DNA of 64,000 nt from Sinorhizobium fredii (GTDB lineage: Bacteria > Pseudomonadota > Alphaproteobacteria > Rhizobiales > Rhizobiaceae): NCBI RefSeq assembly GCF_002944405.1, contig NZ_CP024307.1:3329001-3393000 (forward strand), written 5' to 3'. The notes under the pieces are model-generated. The model was given only the letters and a program-made list of their open reading frames with translations. It did not search any database and had not been told where the DNA came from. The number at the start of each line of letters is the position of its first letter. The stretch's first letter is position 1. A program made the position numbers and the translations under genes. Of this stretch, positions 1-8,232 are shown piece by piece.

Positions 1-486
1 GACGTCATGATCGGGAAATCGTTCGCGAAACTCGTGGTAGTGAAGCCAGCTCACGCAGGTCTGGTGTTCCTTCATCAGGCCTGCCTCTGCCAGAATGAAG
101 GAGCCGGTGCACAGGCCTATCAACCGAACGCTTTTCGAAGCGGCCCGCTTCAGAAACCGGATCGTTTCATGGTCGACCGGCTGCTCGACACTGAGAAGGC
201 CGCCAACGACGGCAATGTAGTCGAACTCGCCAGGATCGACGAAGTCCGATGTAGGAGCGACCTGGACGCCGCAGCTCGAGGTGATCAGGTGCCTGGTGCT
301 GCCGAGGACCTGCCAATCCGCAAGCACGCGGCCCGATCGGTCGAGCTGATCGCTCGCAAGCCGCAGCGTGTCAACGAATAGCGCAAAGGCGGACAGCGTG
401 AACCATCGCGAGAGGATGAATCCGATTTTCAGCCGCTGCGCCTGCGGAGCGGCCGCCGGCGCCGATGAGTGCACGGAGTGTCCCAT
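1..486 (-). CDS. GlxA-family AraC-type transcriptional regulator, N-terminal part (cut by window edge)
   Basis: Only the first 162 codons are inside the window; the frame is open to base 1. The start is an ATG preceded by AGAGGAG at 8 bases. The translated part is the DJ-1/PfpI (class I glutamine amidotransferase-like) sensor domain of GlxA/GbdR-type regulators: a beta strand KIGFILSRWFTLSAFALFVD, then VVGGL near residue 95 and the elbow LCTGSFILAEAGL with Cys126. The AraC DNA-binding domain expected at the C-terminus lies outside. Members of this family (for example GbdR, CdhR, ArgR) often control catabolism of betaines, carnitine or arginine. It lies 42 bases downstream of the racemase-like gene on the same strand, so it is probably the last gene of the operon and a co-regulator of it. 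The exact ligand is unknown. Confidence 0.85.
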   Translation of the reverse strand, partial: MGHSVHSSAPAAAPQAQRLKIGFILSRWFTLSAFALFVDTLRLASDQLDRSGRVLADWQVLGSTRHLITSSCGVQVAPTSDFVDPGEFDYIAVVGGLLSVEQPVDHETIRFLKRAASKSVRLIGLCTGSFILAEAGLMKEHQTCVSWLHYHEFRERFPDHDV

Positions 487-528
487 TTTACTCTGGCTCC
501 TCTGCAGGCGCTCACCCGGCACTGCGGT

Positions 529-1527
529 TCACCTGATCTGAAATCCGTGGGCCAAGGGATCGCGGTCGTCGACGAAAATCGTATTGTGGCCGGTGATCCG
601 CGCCCATGCTCCGATACTCGGCATGATGCCCTCGCAGGCCCCGACCCTGGCTGCCGCCTCGATCTGGCCGTCGAACACCGTGCCGATCAGGCTTTCATTC
701 CGATAGGTGTCACCGACCTTCAGTCGTCCTTTTCCGTACAACTGCGCCATGCGGGCGGAGGTCCCTGTTCCGCCGGGCGAGCGGTCGATCGCCTTATCCC
801 CATAGAAGACCGCACCCCGGCCGTCGGCATTTTCGTTGGTCGGCCGATCGCACCAGATCGCGTGGTGGACGCCGCGAATCCTGTCATCCTCCGGGTGCAC
901 CGGATCGCAAACGACTGCAAGCGCCGTGCGGAGTTTCTGGCTGACGCCGACGATCTCGGACGCGGTCATGCCGTCGAGACCTGGCCAGTTCCCCTGCGGC
1001 TCGACGACCGCATAGAAATTGCCGCCATAGGCAATGTCCACGACCAGCCGTCCGACACCCGGCACGTCGACTTCGACATCGGCGCTGTCGAGGTAGCTCG
1101 CGACGTTGAACAGCCGCACGTTTCTGACGAAATCGCCGTCCATCTCGTACCTGACGTCCACCCTTCCTGCCGGCGTCTCGATAGACAAGGTGCCGGGAGT
1201 CTTTGGCCTGACAAGGCCTTCCTCGATCACGACGGTCGAAAGGCCGATAGTGCCGGCGCCGCACATCGGAAGGCAACCGCTGACTTCGATGAACAGCGCC
1301 GCGAAATCGCAGTCGTCCCTGAAGGCCGGATAAATGATGGCTCCGGACATCACATCGTGGCCGCGCGGTTCGAACATCAGCGCCTGGCGTATCCAGTCAT
1401 GGTCGCGAACGAAGATCTCGCGCCGCTCGGCTATCGGCAGATGCGGCAGCAGAGGCCCGCCGCCGGCGACCACGCGGACCGGATTGCCGCAAGTGTGTGA
1501 ATCGATGCAGAAGAAACTGTGCCGCAT
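529..1527 (-). CDS. Proline racemase/4-hydroxyproline epimerase family enzyme with altered catalytic residues
   Basis: 332 residues, full length for the family (about 310-345). Family landmarks are clear: IDSHTCGNPVRVV at the N-terminus, AYGGNFYAVVEPQGNW in the middle, GAVFYGDKAIDRSPGGTGTS and ARMAQLYGKGRLKVGD near the end. Known 4-hydroxyproline 2-epimerases use a Cys pair, one in MCGHGTIG and one in SPCGTG; trans-3-hydroxyproline dehydratases have Thr at the second site. Here the first motif reads MCGAGTIG (Cys89 kept, His replaced by Ala91) and the second reads SPGGTG (Gly252 where Cys or Thr is expected). Both were checked in the nucleotide sequence. The enzyme therefore has one catalytic thiol and probably does not perform a standard two-base racemisation. 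It starts 8 bases after the second permease gene. The substrate cannot be named. Confidence 0.85.
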   Translation of the reverse strand: MRHSFFCIDSHTCGNPVRVVAGGGPLLPHLPIAERREIFVRDHDWIRQALMFEPRGHDVMSGAIIYPAFRDDCDFAALFIEVSGCLPMCGAGTIGLSTVVIEEGLVRPKTPGTLSIETPAGRVDVRYEMDGDFVRNVRLFNVASYLDSADVEVDVPGVGRLVVDIAYGGNFYAVVEPQGNWPGLDGMTASEIVGVSQKLRTALAVVCDPVHPEDDRIRGVHHAIWCDRPTNENADGRGAVFYGDKAIDRSPGGTGTSARMAQLYGKGRLKVGDTYRNESLIGTVFDGQIEAAARVGACEGIMPSIGAWARITGHNTIFVDDRDPLAHGFQIR

Positions 1528-1535
1528 GATAAGTT

Positions 1536-2390
1536 CTATCGGTCCGCTGGCGACATGCCACCTCGCTGAAGCGCGCCGCGAGAGAGCCTGTCGAGAAGGA
1601 GCGCGACCGCGACGATCGCGAGGCCGGCGCGCAGGCCGAGGCCCATTTCCATTCGCGTCAGTCCGCGCGTGACCTCAGCACCGAGCCCGCCTGCACCGAC
1701 AAGTCCGGCAAGCACGACCATGGCGAGCGACAGGAGGATGCATTGGTTGAGGCCGACGAGCAGCGTCGGCTTTGCAGCGGGTATTTCGATCTTGAAGAGG
1801 ATCGAGCGCGGCGAGGCCCCGATCGCCTGGCCAAGTTCAAGCAGGTCCTTCGGCACCTGGTTGAACGCCAGCGTCGTCAGCCGCAGCATCGGCGGTATGC
1901 CATAGACGATCGTCGCGATGATTGCCGGTACCCGCCCGAGGCTGAAGATCATCACCGCCGGAATGAGATAGACCCAAGGCGGGACCGTCTGCATGATGTC
2001 GAGGACGGGACGGATCGCCGCCTCGAAAGCCTTCACACGCGAAGCGAGGATCCCGAGCGGAAAGGCGATCAGGACGGAAATCGCCACGGCCATGGTGACG
2101 AGGGCAATCGTCTGCATCGAAGCGGCCCAGAGACCCATGATGAGACAGAAGCCGAGTGCCGCTCCGGCGAGAATCGCCGCCCGTATATTGACGAGGACGA
2201 AGGCGAGAAGCACCACGATCGCGATCAGCATATAGGATGGCAGCGCAAGGAGCGCCGCCTCGATCCCCGAAAGCACGGCCTCGACGACAGCGCTGATCAA
2301 GGCGAACAAGGGATGGAAATTTGCGTTGAGCCAGTCGACCGCCGGGGCGAGATATACTCCCGGCGAAAATTGAAACGCGAAAGGGTTCAT
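1536..2390 (-). CDS. Quaternary-amine/betaine ABC transporter permease (second of pair)
   Basis: 284 residues, a ProW/OpuAB-type inner-membrane permease. The ATG overlaps the TGA of the preceding permease (ATGA), which fixes the start and indicates translational coupling. Hydrophobic segments run through residues 30-275, and the permease signature region (LLELGQAIGASPRSILFKIEIPAAKP, the EAA loop that contacts the ATPase) lies near residues 190-215. It is paralogous to the upstream permease: both share ELGQA(V/I)G, the LIQTLPPYIYL/IMQTVPPWVYL block and GLVGAGGLG/GIVGSGGLG. Two different permeases with one ATPase suggest a heteromeric channel. The substrate is inferred to be a betaine-like compound from the importer class only. 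Confidence 0.9.
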   Translation of the reverse strand: MNPFAFQFSPGVYLAPAVDWLNANFHPLFALISAVVEAVLSGIEAALLALPSYMLIAIVVLLAFVLVNIRAAILAGAALGFCLIMGLWAASMQTIALVTMAVAISVLIAFPLGILASRVKAFEAAIRPVLDIMQTVPPWVYLIPAVMIFSLGRVPAIIATIVYGIPPMLRLTTLAFNQVPKDLLELGQAIGASPRSILFKIEIPAAKPTLLVGLNQCILLSLAMVVLAGLVGAGGLGAEVTRGLTRMEMGLGLRAGLAIVAVALLLDRLSRGALQRGGMSPADR

Positions 2391-3235
2391 GATTTTGCTC
2401 CCTTGCCGATGCGGGCCGCGCTCTGCGTGATCCGGTCGAGCACCATGGTCAGCACGACGATGGCGATGGCGGCATCGATCGACTTGGCGATGTCGAGTGT
2501 CCGGATCGCCCCATAGATCGTTTCGCCAAGACCGCCCGAACCGACGATGCCGGCGATCACGACCATGCCGAAGGCCATCATCAGGCTTTGGTTGATGCCC
2601 GCCATGATACTCGGCAGCGCAAAGGGCAGACGGATCTTGAAGAACATCTGCCATCTGGTGATTCCGACGGCCTGACCCAGCTCGATGAACTCGTGCGGCG
2701 TCATGCGGATGCCGAGCGATGTCAATCGGACGGCCGGAGGCATGGCGACAACGAAGGTTGCGATGAGCGCGGTCGCCGGTCCGTAGCCCAAAAGCGCGAT
2801 CGCAGGCAGGAGATAGATGTAAGGCGGCAGGGTCTGGATGAGATCCAGGGCCGGTTCCAGCAAACGATCGAGCGCCGGCAGAAAGCCGGCGACCACGCCC
2901 AGCGGCAGCCCGACGAGAAGCGCGAGGGAGGTCGCGGTAATCACCAGAGCCAAGGTGCTCATCGTTTCCGGCCACAAGCCCATGAACGAGCAGAACGCCA
3001 GTGCGACCCCCGCCAGGACGCCGAACCAGGCGTTCACCAGCCGCCAGCCAAGAGCGCCGAGAATGATGACGATAATGTAGAATGGCGGCAGTTCGAGCAC
3101 CCAGAGGATGCCGTCATAGAAGCCTTCGAGCAGCGACCGCACGAAATCGAAGAGGAACTCGCCATTGTCGCTCAGCCACTCGAGCGCCGAGTCCGTCCAC
3201 GTATCGAACGTGTCCGCGAAACCTGAACTGTCCAT
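2387..3235 (-). CDS. Quaternary-amine/betaine ABC transporter permease (first of pair)
   Basis: 282 residues from the ATG at 3235, which has AGGAG 9 bases upstream; a TTG two codons earlier is in frame but too close to that site. It is a ProW-like permease with a hydrophilic N-terminal stretch of about 50 residues, then membrane segments from PPFYIIVIILGALG onward and the EAA loop around ELGQAVGITRWQMFFKIRLP. It lies 14 bases after the ATPase gene and overlaps the next permease by 4 bases. It acts in the cytoplasmic membrane as half of the translocation channel. Confidence 0.9.
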   Translation of the reverse strand: MDSSGFADTFDTWTDSALEWLSDNGEFLFDFVRSLLEGFYDGILWVLELPPFYIIVIILGALGWRLVNAWFGVLAGVALAFCSFMGLWPETMSTLALVITATSLALLVGLPLGVVAGFLPALDRLLEPALDLIQTLPPYIYLLPAIALLGYGPATALIATFVVAMPPAVRLTSLGIRMTPHEFIELGQAVGITRWQMFFKIRLPFALPSIMAGINQSLMMAFGMVVIAGIVGSGGLGETIYGAIRTLDIAKSIDAAIAIVVLTMVLDRITQSAARIGKGAKS

Positions 3236-3249
3236 TTCCAACCGCTCCT

Positions 3250-4338
3250 CTAAGCAGCTGCCGCGTGCTCGCCCGCGGGCGTGCCCTTGACGCCGGCCAG
3301 CAGGCTCCGGGCTGTCACCACACCGACGACGCTGCCTTTGTCGATGACCGCGATCGCATCCCGGTCGGACTGCATCGTCAGCTCGATGAGCTCGTCGATG
3401 TCTGCCTCGGGCCTCGTTTTGACGAGCGCACCGACGTCGTTCAGTGGATGCCGCTTCTGGTATTCGGCCACGGGGACCATCACCGAATGCGCCTTGATCA
3501 GGTGGAGACGTGAAATTCCGGCCACGAAGTCGGCGACATATTGATCGGCGGGGTTGAGAACGATGTCCTCTGCCGTACCCACCTGGATGATGACGCCGTC
3601 CTTCATGATCGCGATCCGGTCGCCGATGCGGATCGCCTCGTCGAGGTCATGGGTAATGAACACCGCCGATTTTCCGAGCTCCTTGGTGAGCTGCCGGAAT
3701 TCGTCCTGCAGCTGCCGGCGGATGAGCGGATCAAGGGCGCTGAACGGCTCGTCCATGAGAATGATTTCCGGATCCGAGGCGATGGCGCGCGCCAGCCCGA
3801 CGCGCTGCTGCATGCCGCCCGACAGCTCTGCCGGAAAACGATTGAGCCAATCGCCAAGGCCGACTTTCTCCAGCGCGGCCTTGGCAGTCCGGTTGCGCTC
3901 GGCTTTCGGGACGCCCTGCACTTCGAGACCGAAGGCAGCATTCTCGAGCACCGTTCGATGCGGAAGCAGCGCCACGCTCTGGAACACCATGCCGATGTTC
4001 TGGGCCCGCATCTGCCGGAGTTGAGCCGCATCGAGCATGGAGAGATCCTTGCCCTTCACGAGTACCTTGCCGAGGCTCGGCGCAATCAGCCTGTTCAGAA
4101 GCCGAATCAAGGTGGACTTGCCGCTGCCCGACAATCCCATGATGCAGAAGATTTCGCCGCGGCGAATCTGAAGGCTGGCGTCCGAAACGCCGACGACGCA
4201 GTTGTACTCCTGCAGGATCTGTTTTTTCGACAAGCCGCGCTTCGCAACGGCTTCTATCGCGGCGTGTGCCTTGTCGCCGAAAATCTTCCAGACCGATTGG
4301 CAGTCGATCAGCACTTCGTTCGCTTCGATGCTTGCCAT
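3250..4338 (-). CDS. Quaternary-amine ABC transporter ATP-binding protein with CBS domain
   Basis: 362 residues from an ATG preceded by GGGAGTGAGGAA. It is a ProV/OpuAA-type ATPase: the characteristic N-terminal VWKIFG, Walker A GLSGSGKST (residues 68-76), Q-loop around MVFQ, signature LSGGMQQRV (172-180), Walker B IILMDEP and the H-loop ITHDLDEA. The C-terminal 80 residues look like a degenerate CBS module (DRDAIAVIDKGSVVGVVT), which in this family senses ionic strength or nucleotides. This domain layout is typical of betaine/proline importers and argues against a polar amino acid importer. It follows the binding-protein gene after 102 bases. Confidence 0.93.
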   Translation of the reverse strand: MASIEANEVLIDCQSVWKIFGDKAHAAIEAVAKRGLSKKQILQEYNCVVGVSDASLQIRRGEIFCIMGLSGSGKSTLIRLLNRLIAPSLGKVLVKGKDLSMLDAAQLRQMRAQNIGMVFQSVALLPHRTVLENAAFGLEVQGVPKAERNRTAKAALEKVGLGDWLNRFPAELSGGMQQRVGLARAIASDPEIILMDEPFSALDPLIRRQLQDEFRQLTKELGKSAVFITHDLDEAIRIGDRIAIMKDGVIIQVGTAEDIVLNPADQYVADFVAGISRLHLIKAHSVMVPVAEYQKRHPLNDVGALVKTRPEADIDELIELTMQSDRDAIAVIDKGSVVGVVTARSLLAGVKGTPAGEHAAAA

Positions 4339-4440
4339 TTCCTCACTCCCTTGGAGCCAAACTTGCGCCGGCAGTGCCGCACAAGGTTTGGCAGCGGTCG
4401 CCCGGACAGGTCTCCAGGCGGCCAATTGCGGTTTTGCACC

Positions 4441-5292
4441 TCAGTAGTTCTTGATGTTTCCCCACCGCTTCAGGAGGTCGGCATGGCTATCCGTCCAATC
4501 CTTCACGGCCTCTTCCATCTTCTTGCCGTCGCTGACGGCGCCATTGATCGCGGTGATGTCGGCCAGCGGCACGTAGACGCTCGCCAGGATCTCGCGGGCC
4601 TGCGGGTTTTCTTCCGAGAAGCCCTTATGGCCGATCCAGTAGTAGCTCTGCGGCGGCGGGAAGACGCCCTTCGGGTCCTTCAGGAACTTCACATCGTATT
4701 TCTGCATCATCCAGGACGGCTCCCAGATCGTCACCGCGATCCACTCCTGCCTGTCGATCGCCGATTTCAGCGCCGCCGTCATGGCGGCGGTGCTGCCTTC
4801 CACGAGCTCGAGCTTGAGGCCGTATTCCTTGACCGCGTCCGCGGTGTCGCGCATCAGGCCCGAGCCCGGCTCGATCCCGATGATCTTGCCGTCGAACTTG
4901 TCCGCGATATCGTTGAGCTGGTCGATGGAGTCGATCGTCACGTAACTCGGCACCGCAATCGATTGGTAGAGGCCGTGGGATACCGGCGAGATCTTCTCCA
5001 GACGGTTCTTGTTCTTGTCCCAGTAGTCCTGGGCGACATAGTCGGTCTGGGAAGCCAGGATCTGGATATCGCCCTTGCTCAGCGCCGCATAGGCGATGCC
5101 CCACTCCGAAAACTCGGTCACCTTGACCGTGTAGCCGGCGTCTTCCAGAACCTTCTTCGTGATCCCTGTGATGGGGGTCAGGTCCTCCCACGAGAGGGTT
5201 CCCATCTCGATGGTCTTCTCCTCGGCGCGAGCCGGCATCATGGTCAGGCCGACCATCGCAGCGGCGCAGAATGCTTTCCAAAGTGTCTTCAC
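4441..5292 (-). CDS. Betaine-type ABC transporter substrate-binding protein (OpuAC family)
   Basis: 283 residues, GTG start with AGGAG 6 bases upstream. A Sec signal peptide is visible (KTLWKAFCAAAMVGL, then ARA with probable cleavage after residue 23). The mature protein has the OpuAC/ProX fold landmarks: LSWEDLTPITG at the N-terminus, DIQILASQTDYVAQDYW, IGIEPGSGLM and the Trp-rich IAVTIWEPSWMM. Trp and Tyr residues in such positions form the aromatic box that binds trimethylammonium groups in this family, although the exact box residues cannot be assigned without a structure. It is the first gene of the importer block and is separated by 76 bases from the oxidoreductase gene upstream. It acts in the periplasm. 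Confidence 0.9.
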   Translation of the reverse strand: MKTLWKAFCAAAMVGLTMMPARAEEKTIEMGTLSWEDLTPITGITKKVLEDAGYTVKVTEFSEWGIAYAALSKGDIQILASQTDYVAQDYWDKNKNRLEKISPVSHGLYQSIAVPSYVTIDSIDQLNDIADKFDGKIIGIEPGSGLMRDTADAVKEYGLKLELVEGSTAAMTAALKSAIDRQEWIAVTIWEPSWMMQKYDVKFLKDPKGVFPPPQSYYWIGHKGFSEENPQAREILASVYVPLADITAINGAVSDGKKMEEAVKDWTDSHADLLKRWGNIKNY

Positions 5293-5368
5293 GGTTCACT
5301 CCTGTTCTTGGTTCCCGTTGTTTTTCAAAGACTGCTCATTCAGTCTTCGTCATTGCGTGGTCGCCGGC

Positions 5369-6715
5369 TTAGCCCTCCCGACCAGCTCGCAATTCCTGCC
5401 AGCGGATCACCGAGTTGATGCCGAGCCAGGCAAAGGGCTCCGGCGGCAACTTCGCCGGGATCGGCTGATCCTTGTATGTCTTGAGATTCCGGCTCCCGGT
5501 GTTCGTGGCGAGTTCCGCGGCCATCATGCCCGCCAGCGTGCTCTTGACGGTTCCGAGACCGTTTTCGCAGCAGGCGGAATAGAGCCCCTCCTCCACCTCG
5601 CCGAAGGCCGGCACGTGATTCCGGCTGAGGCAAAGCGCCCCGGCCCAGCTGAACTCGAAGGGCACACGCTGAAGTCCGGGGAACCGCGCATCGAACGATC
5701 GTCTCTGCTTGGCGGCGATACCGGCGATGCGCTTCGTGGAGACTTGCAGGCTCGGGTCGTAGGTGAAGCGCGTCCTGATCACGATGCGCGATTGACCGCC
5801 ACTGCTGATCTTCCTGACCGTCGCCCCCATGGGATCCGCCGGCAACAACGCCCAACGGTCGGCTCCGCTCGCCCGGCTGCCGAACTCCTTCGGCGAGAAG
5901 GCAGCCGTCATGGAGGCGTAGGTGAAGATGTGCATCAGCCGACGACGGAAATACCCGAAGCTCTCGACGTGGCCATTCACGGCCAGGATCACCCGGGGCG
6001 CCGTCACGGTGGCGCGGTTGGATTTCGCCTTCCAATCCTTCCCCTGCCGGGTCAGTTCGAGGACCGGCGAATGTTCATAGAGATCGACTTTGGAACCCAG
6101 GCCGTGCGCCAGACCTCTGATATAGTCTGCCGGTTGGATCAACACGGCGCCCGGCGTGTAGAGGCCGCCGCGATAATAATCGGAGCCGGTGATCTCGCGC
6201 ATCTGCTGGAGGTCAATCAGCTCGTGCTTCTCGCCGATCCGCTGAAGCGAAGCGGCATAATTCCTGTTGAATTTCAGGCCCCGCTCGCTGGCCGCAGCGT
6301 TGATCTTTCCGGATGGGTCGAACGTCTCCTTCCCCATTCCGTACTCGGCGGCAGCCTCCGCGGCGAATGAGATGGCGAGACGGTTCTGCTCCATTTCCAG
6401 CGCAGTCGCCTTCTCGTCGGCGACCGAATACTCGCCGGACGCAAGGTTATGCGGCACATCGATCATATAGCCGGAGTTGCGGCCGGCCGTGCTCTTGGCA
6501 ACCTCCGTCGCATCGAGCACGACGATCTTTTCCCCGGGTCTCAGCTGCGACAACCTTCGCGCGGCCGAGAGACCCGCGAAGCCCGCGCCGATGATAAGCC
6601 AATCGGCGCGAACATCGCTCTCAAGCGTCTGCATCTGGAACCGGCGGGTGCTGATGGCCTCCCAGCCGGACCTACCCGTATCGACGGGCAGTCGCTTGAT
6701 GGCGTGATGGTTCAT
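5369..6715 (-). CDS. FAD-dependent oxidoreductase (DAO family, PuuB/OrdL-like)
   Basis: 448 residues. The start ATG overlaps the stop of the aldehyde dehydrogenase gene (ATGA). The Rossmann FAD motif ADWLIIGAGFAGLSAARRL lies at residues 38-56, followed by the acidic strand end VVLDA and the AGRNSGYM segment typical of gamma-glutamylputrescine oxidase and D-amino-acid/glycine oxidase relatives. A C-terminal FAD block is seen at GLYSACCENGLGTVKSTLAG. In the pathway it would oxidise a C-N bond of a secondary amine or D-imino acid, comparable to cis-4-hydroxy-D-proline oxidase HypO. The oxidase role is supported by family; the substrate is inferred only from its neighbours. Confidence 0.85.
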   Translation of the reverse strand: MNHHAIKRLPVDTGRSGWEAISTRRFQMQTLESDVRADWLIIGAGFAGLSAARRLSQLRPGEKIVVLDATEVAKSTAGRNSGYMIDVPHNLASGEYSVADEKATALEMEQNRLAISFAAEAAAEYGMGKETFDPSGKINAAASERGLKFNRNYAASLQRIGEKHELIDLQQMREITGSDYYRGGLYTPGAVLIQPADYIRGLAHGLGSKVDLYEHSPVLELTRQGKDWKAKSNRATVTAPRVILAVNGHVESFGYFRRRLMHIFTYASMTAAFSPKEFGSRASGADRWALLPADPMGATVRKISSGGQSRIVIRTRFTYDPSLQVSTKRIAGIAAKQRRSFDARFPGLQRVPFEFSWAGALCLSRNHVPAFGEVEEGLYSACCENGLGTVKSTLAGMMAAELATNTGSRNLKTYKDQPIPAKLPPEPFAWLGINSVIRWQELRAGREG

Positions 6716-8232
6716 CGAACCGTCTCGTCCACCGAGCGATCCGAGACATCGATCCAGATTGTCTTCAGCTCGGTATACTGGTCGTGCGCCCAGATGGACT
6801 TGTCGCGGCCGCCGAAACCGGATTCCTTGTAGCCGCCGAACGGTGTCGTCGCGTCGCCTTCGCCGAAGCAGTTGACGGTAACGACGCCGGCGCGGATCTC
6901 GCGCGATAGCTTGATCGCGTTCCGGAGACTGCCGGTGTAGACCGAACCCGTGAGGCCATAGACCGTGTCATTGGCAAGGGTGATCGCCTCCGCCAGGCTC
7001 GTGAAGGTGGTGACGGAAAGCACCGGACCAAAGATTTCCTCCTGGAAGAGGCGGCTGTGGCGGCCGACGCCGTCGACGACGGTCGGCTCGACAAAGTTGC
7101 CGCCTTCACGGGTATCTCCGCCAAAGAGCAGCGAAAGCTTCTCGGTCTGGATATCGTCCAGGAAGGACTTCACCTTCTCGAAGTGCGCTTTGCTCACCAG
7201 CGATCCGATGCGGTTTTCCGGGTTGAGCGGGTTGCCCATCCGCCATTCCCGCATATAGGCGCCGATCCGTTTCAAGAGCTCGTCCTTGACGTCGGCGTGA
7301 ACGATCAGGCGCGAGGTCGCGGAGCAGTTCTCGCCCATGTTCCAGAAGGCGCCATTGACGACCTGCTCGGCGACGAGGTCGAGATCCTCGACGTCGTTCA
7401 TCACAACGGCAGGGTTCTTGCCGCCGCATTCGAGTACGACCCGCTTCAGGTTCGAGTCCGCCGCATAACGCAGGAAGCGCCGGCCGGTCGCGGTCGAGCC
7501 GGTGAAGCTGACCATGGAGACATCCATGTGCATGCCGAGCGGCTCGCCGACATCCTTGCCGCTGCCGGTGACGACGTTGAAGACGCCGGCGGGAATGCCG
7601 GCTTCATGCGCAAGTTCAGCCACCCGCAGTGCCGTCAGCGTCGTTTCCTGCGCCGGTTTGACGACAATGGAGCAGCCGGCTGCGAGCGCCGGGCCGATCT
7701 TCCAGGCGAGCATCAGCAGCGGAAAGTTCCATGGCAGCACCAGGCCGACGACGCCGATCGGTTCGCGCACCACCAGCGTCAGGGCGTTCGAGCCGACCGG
7801 TGCGGTGTTGTCGTAGATCTTGTCGATCAGCTCGGCATGCCAGCGGATGGTATGGATCGTATCCGGCACATCAATCGTCTGGACCTCGCGGATCGGCTTG
7901 CCGCTGTCGAGGCTTTCTAGCACCGCGAGTTCATGGCGGTTGCGCTCGAGCAGCCTCGCGAACTTCAGCAGGACGTCCTTCCTCTCGCCGGGAGAGCGAA
8001 GATGCCAGCGGCCGTCTTCGAAGGCTTGCTTGGCCTTGGCCACGGCATAGTCGACGTCGGAAGAATCGCAGGCGGCGATTTCCGTCAGGACTTCGCCGGT
8101 CGCCGGATTGGTCGTCTTGAAGGTCTTTCCGGATTGAGCGGGACGAAAGGCGCCGTCGACAAAGGCGTTCGACGGATAGGACATCGACTTGGCTATCGCC
8201 GCATATTCCGCTGCGGTCAGAAGATCATGCAT
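6712..8232 (-). CDS. NAD(P)-dependent aldehyde dehydrogenase (PuuC/ALDH superfamily)
   Basis: 506 residues. Catalytic residues are present: Glu268 in VLECGGKNP and the nucleophile Cys303 in NMGENCSATSR; the more common form at this place is GQxC. The NAD-binding SFTGSTATG and the C-terminal PFGGYKESGFG are also present. It is closest in style to gamma-glutamyl-gamma-aminobutyraldehyde dehydrogenase (PuuC) and betaine-aldehyde-type enzymes. The gene overlaps the DapA-like gene by 8 bases and the oxidoreductase gene by 4. In a hydroxyproline-like scheme it would oxidise the semialdehyde released by the DapA-like deaminase. Confidence 0.92.
   Translation of the reverse strand: MHDLLTAAEYAAIAKSMSYPSNAFVDGAFRPAQSGKTFKTTNPATGEVLTEIAACDSSDVDYAVAKAKQAFEDGRWHLRSPGERKDVLLKFARLLERNRHELAVLESLDSGKPIREVQTIDVPDTIHTIRWHAELIDKIYDNTAPVGSNALTLVVREPIGVVGLVLPWNFPLLMLAWKIGPALAAGCSIVVKPAQETTLTALRVAELAHEAGIPAGVFNVVTGSGKDVGEPLGMHMDVSMVSFTGSTATGRRFLRYAADSNLKRVVLECGGKNPAVVMNDVEDLDLVAEQVVNGAFWNMGENCSATSRLIVHADVKDELLKRIGAYMREWRMGNPLNPENRIGSLVSKAHFEKVKSFLDDIQTEKLSLLFGGDTREGGNFVEPTVVDGVGRHSRLFQEEIFGPVLSVTTFTSLAEAITLANDTVYGLTGSVYTGSLRNAIKLSREIRAGVVTVNCFGEGDATTPFGGYKESGFGGRDKSIWAHDQYTELKTIWIDVSDRSVDETVR

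Noticed and set aside
1536..2975. Longer version of the second permease running back through the first permease gene
   Set aside because: The N-terminal 195 residues are an out-of-frame reading of the first permease. The ATG at 2390 overlapping the upstream stop is the real start.
3541..5418. Long plus-strand open frame opposite the importer ATPase and binding-protein genes
   Set aside because: It is antisense to genes with complete family motifs; its translation is Arg/His/Asp-rich without landmarks, a usual effect of high-GC third positions.
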